DNA from: Gammaproteobacteria bacterium
GTDB taxonomy: Bacteria > Pseudomonadota > Gammaproteobacteria > Ga0077536
DNA length: 64,000 nucleotides
NCBI GenBank assembly: GCA_024235015.1
Contig: JACKNG010000001.1
Span: forward strand, 434,001-498,000
Direction of reading: 5' to 3'
This document shows, one piece after another, positions 61,649 to 64,000 of the stretch; positions within the stretch are counted from its first letter, which is position 1; each line of letters begins with the position of its first letter. The translations under genes and the position numbers were made by a program. The notes beneath the pieces were generated by a model. It was not told the origin of the DNA, searched no databases, and saw only the letters and a program-made list of their open reading frames with translations.

Positions 61649-62569
61649 TCAGCCGGCCAGGCCGCGGAAACGCAGGTAGTCGGCCGCGGTCTCCGCCGGG
61701 CGTTCGATCATGGGCACGTGACCCATGCGTGGCATCAGGATGCGTTCGGCCTTGGGCAGCAGGCCGGCGACGACGTCGAGACCCGACGGGTGCAACACGC
61801 GGTCGTCGTCGCCCCACGCGACCAGGGTCCGCGTGGCAAGGCCGTCGATACGCCCTTCCAGCGGCACCGGGTCACCGAAGATGTCGGCGAAGATCTTGTG
61901 ATTGAAGGCCGCCTCGCGGCGTGCGCGCGCGAGGAGTGGCCGCTTGAACTGCGCCGGCAGGTAGGGCTGACGGGTGAAGCACAGCGCGGCGAGGCGCTCG
62001 AACTGCGCCATGGTGTCGGTCACCAGCGGGTTGTCGCCGCGCTCGATGAGGGCCAGGGTCTCGCTGGTCTCGGCGCCCATGGCGCCGGCCGGGGCGAGCA
62101 GCCACAGGCTCGCCACGCGCTCCGGATGGCGGGCGGCGAACATCGCCGCGAGGTAACCGCCCATCGAGTTGCCGCCGAGATGAAAGCGGTCGAGGCCGAG
62201 GGCATCGGCGAAGGCGGCGATACGTTCGAGCTGGGCATCGAGCCCGTAACTCGCCTCCGGGCGCCGCGTGCTGTCGCCGAAACCCGGCAGGTCGGGGGCA
62301 TAGACGTGGCAGTGGCGGGTGAGATGCGGTGCGATCGGCACCCAGTTGTCCTTGTTGGCGCCGAAGCCGTGCAACAGCAGCAGTGGCTCGCCGCGGCCCC
62401 CCTCCAGGTAGGGCACGCGGTGACCGTCGACGCTGACCGCGTCGACGCGCAGGCGCCCGGCGCGCCGCGCCAGGGCCAGCGCGCCGGCCAGCACCACGCC
62501 GGGCACGAGGTAGTAGAGCGCGACGGCCGCAAGGACCAGCGCGAGCAGGACGTAGAGGATGACGTTCAT
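61649..62569 (-). CDS. Alpha/beta-fold hydrolase with N-terminal membrane anchor
   Basis: The 306-residue protein starts with a hydrophobic helix (VILYVLLALVLAAVALYYLVPGVVLAGALALA), so it is probably anchored in the inner membrane. The alpha/beta hydrolase fold follows: LLLLHGFGANKDNW oxyanion block, GNSMGG nucleophile elbow, AWGDDDRVLHP catalytic Asp and RMGHVPMIERP catalytic His. Its ATG overlaps the stop of the upstream CocE-type gene by 4 bp (ATGA), so the two hydrolases are coupled. The substrate is unknown; it resembles lipase-like and 2-hydroxymuconic-semialdehyde-hydrolase-like proteins. Confidence 0.9.
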   Translation of the reverse strand: MNVILYVLLALVLAAVALYYLVPGVVLAGALALARRAGRLRVDAVSVDGHRVPYLEGGRGEPLLLLHGFGANKDNWVPIAPHLTRHCHVYAPDLPGFGDSTRRPEASYGLDAQLERIAAFADALGLDRFHLGGNSMGGYLAAMFAARHPERVASLWLLAPAGAMGAETSETLALIERGDNPLVTDTMAQFERLAALCFTRQPYLPAQFKRPLLARARREAAFNHKIFADIFGDPVPLEGRIDGLATRTLVAWGDDDRVLHPSGLDVVAGLLPKAERILMPRMGHVPMIERPAETAADYLRFRGLAG

Positions 62570-64000
62570 GCGCCGTCGACGACCGGCAGGATCAACCGCG
62601 AGGCGCGGCCGGCCTCGCGGAACACCCGCTGCAGGGCCGGTTCGAAGCGCGTCGCGGTATGGGCCAGCTCGCCGGTGTTGGGATTGCGGTCGTAGCGCGG
62701 GAAATCGCTGGACGTCACCAGCACCGCCAGCCGGTGACCGGCGCGGAACACCGCCGCCGTCGCCCACAGGTCGAGGGTGTAGGTGGTCACCGCGCCCGGT
62801 TCCAACAGGCACCGTTGGCGCCCGTCGCGCAGGCTCGCGCGCACCACGCCGTCGCACAGGTTGACGATGCGACCGTCGGGATGGACGTCGCACAGCTTGA
62901 CCATCCAGTCGGTGTCCGGCCCCGAGGTCGCAGCGACCAGCTCGAAGCTGACCGCCCCGGCGATCTCGAGATCGCGTGCGAGCGGCGCCGAGGTGTAGAC
63001 CAGCACGTCGCGCCGAGCGGCGACCTCGCGCTGGTCGACCGGGCCGGCCGGGTATTGCGGTGGCAGCAGGGTGTTGCCGCCGCGCGTCGGGCACGGCTCG
63101 GCCGGGTCGTAGACGTAGCTGTCGGCGCCCGCCCCCGTCGCCGGCGCCTGCGGCGCGAGGCAACCGCCCGCGTGCAGGTACCACGACGTCGGCCGGTTGG
63201 GCGGCGGCCAGTCACTCGCCTCGCGCCAGCGATTCGGGCCCTGCACGAAGTAGCGCACCGGCGCCTCGTCCTCGCAGCCGTTGGCGGCCTCGTTCAGCCA
63301 GCGATCGAACCAGCGCAGCTGCAGCTTGGTCAGGTCTTCCTTGAGGTCGAGGAACAGGCCGTTGGCGCGGAAGCCGAAATCGACCTCGCCGACGACGTTG
63401 CCGAACATGCCGTGCGACCACGGGCCGATGACCAGGCGGCTGTGGCGCCGCGCCTGCTCGCTGCCGGCGTTGGCGCGCATGCCGGCGAAATGCTCGAGGT
63501 CGCCCATCAGCAGCAGGTCGTGCCAGCCGGCGATACTGAGGCTGGGCACCGTGACCTCGGCGTGGCGATCGGAGAACAACACCGAGCCGGTCCAGTCGTC
63601 CGGTGCCGGGTGACGCAGGAATTCGTAGAAGAACGGCACGAAATCATCGGCCTCGGGGTGCGCCGGCGCGAAGCGCTCGAGCGGCAGGGCAGCGAGGATG
63701 TCGCCGAAGGCGTCGATGTCGTCGATGAGCTGGACCAGGGGCGGGCCGAAGCTGGCCGGCTCGGGCCGCGCCCGGATCAGCGCGGCAGGCCCGATCGCGC
63801 GCAGCGCCCACATCGCCAGCGTGCCGAGGTTGAGTGCGCCGCCGCGCCAGAAATGGTTGCGCCAGAAATCGTTGGGCGCCGTGGTCGGCGAGATCGCGCC
63901 GAGCGCGGGGTGCCGGGACAGCGCCGCCAGCCACGAGGTACCGCCCATGTAGGACAGCCCGTAGCAGCCGACGCGCCCGCTCGACCAGGCTTGCGCCGCG
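62566..64000 (-). CDS. CocE/NonD-family hydrolase (partial, N-terminus outside window)
   Basis: The C-terminal 478 residues of an acyl-peptidase/cocaine-esterase-like protein are present. The nucleophile region GRVGCYGLSYMGG holds Ser in GLSYMG at the very edge of the window. The middle carries SIAGWHDLLLMGDLEHF and GPWSHGMFG, and the C-terminal X-Pro dipeptidyl-peptidase beta domain (about 63100 down to 62600) has SFELVAATSGPDTDW and GHRLAVLVTSSDFPRYDRNPNTGE. The start codon and first part lie beyond 64000. It overlaps the following membrane hydrolase gene by 4 bp. It hydrolyses an ester or peptide of unknown nature. Confidence 0.9.
   Translation of the reverse strand, partial: AAQAWSSGRVGCYGLSYMGGTSWLAALSRHPALGAISPTTAPNDFWRNHFWRGGALNLGTLAMWALRAIGPAALIRARPEPASFGPPLVQLIDDIDAFGDILAALPLERFAPAHPEADDFVPFFYEFLRHPAPDDWTGSVLFSDRHAEVTVPSLSIAGWHDLLLMGDLEHFAGMRANAGSEQARRHSRLVIGPWSHGMFGNVVGEVDFGFRANGLFLDLKEDLTKLQLRWFDRWLNEAANGCEDEAPVRYFVQGPNRWREASDWPPPNRPTSWYLHAGGCLAPQAPATGAGADSYVYDPAEPCPTRGGNTLLPPQYPAGPVDQREVAARRDVLVYTSAPLARDLEIAGAVSFELVAATSGPDTDWMVKLCDVHPDGRIVNLCDGVVRASLRDGRQRCLLEPGAVTTYTLDLWATAAVFRAGHRLAVLVTSSDFPRYDRNPNTGELAHTATRFEPALQRVFREAGRASRLILPVVDGA

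Overview
The window is very GC-rich (roughly 70% by eye) and densely coded on both strands, with short spacers, many 4-bp start/stop overlaps and no tRNA, rRNA, phage or transposase gene. An outer-membrane TonB receptor, an LpxR-like lipid A deacylase, NhaA, SrkA (YihE), an AroG-type DAHP synthase and a two-component/HtrA pair all point to a Gram-negative, most likely an environmental gammaproteobacterium. The abundance of acyl-CoA ligases, family III CoA-transferases, luciferase-like flavin enzymes, nitronate monooxygenase-like proteins and a Baeyer-Villiger-type monooxygenase suggests a degradative heterotroph. The species cannot be named from the sequence.

Layout. 1-9.6 kb: a cut-off beta-hydroxyacid-type dehydrogenase, a GNAT-nitrilase fusion, two overlapping class I glutamine amidotransferases, an OmpR-type regulator and kinase divergent from a DegP/HtrA protease, and a Baeyer-Villiger-type monooxygenase broken by one in-frame stop. 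9.8-20.6 kb: a PEP-CTERM-type protein, a DUF599 membrane protein, 5-formyl-THF cyclo-ligase, a LysR regulator, cysteine synthase, an MscS-type channel, NhaA, an ECF41-type sigma factor, SrkA and two luciferase-like oxidoreductases. 20.7-34 kb: an SCPx-type thiolase with an imine-reductase-like protein, a SoxYZ-like carrier, a CoA-transferase, a 1499-residue PAS/GAF/GGDEF/EAL protein and an acyl-CoA ligase. 34-51 kb: DAHP synthase, a TauD-type dioxygenase, a CoA-type Nudix hydrolase, a five-gene minus-strand cluster (luciferase-like enzyme, GST, small unknown, alpha/beta hydrolase, acyl-CoA ligase), a CoA-transferase/acyl-CoA dehydrogenase/CoA-transferase cluster, a TonB receptor and FolD. 51-64 kb: an amidase, two metallo-beta-lactamase-fold hydrolases, LpxR, then a minus-strand array of SnoaL-like protein, membrane Ser/Thr kinase, ECF sigma factor, zinc-finger anti-sigma factor and subtilisin-like protease, and finally two alpha/beta hydrolases.

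Three things stand out. First, four intergenic palindromes share a core (TGACAGTATACTTT or a GGGGACAG variant); one is a perfect 27-bp inverted repeat between divergent genes. Second, the sigma/anti-sigma/protease array carries an anti-sigma factor whose predicted extracytoplasmic part looks like a subtilisin propeptide, next to a subtilase whose oxyanion-hole Asn seems to be replaced by Glu. This is the best candidate here for an undescribed signalling circuit. Third, the Baeyer-Villiger-type gene has a TAG exactly at the conserved Trp of its fingerprint motif.
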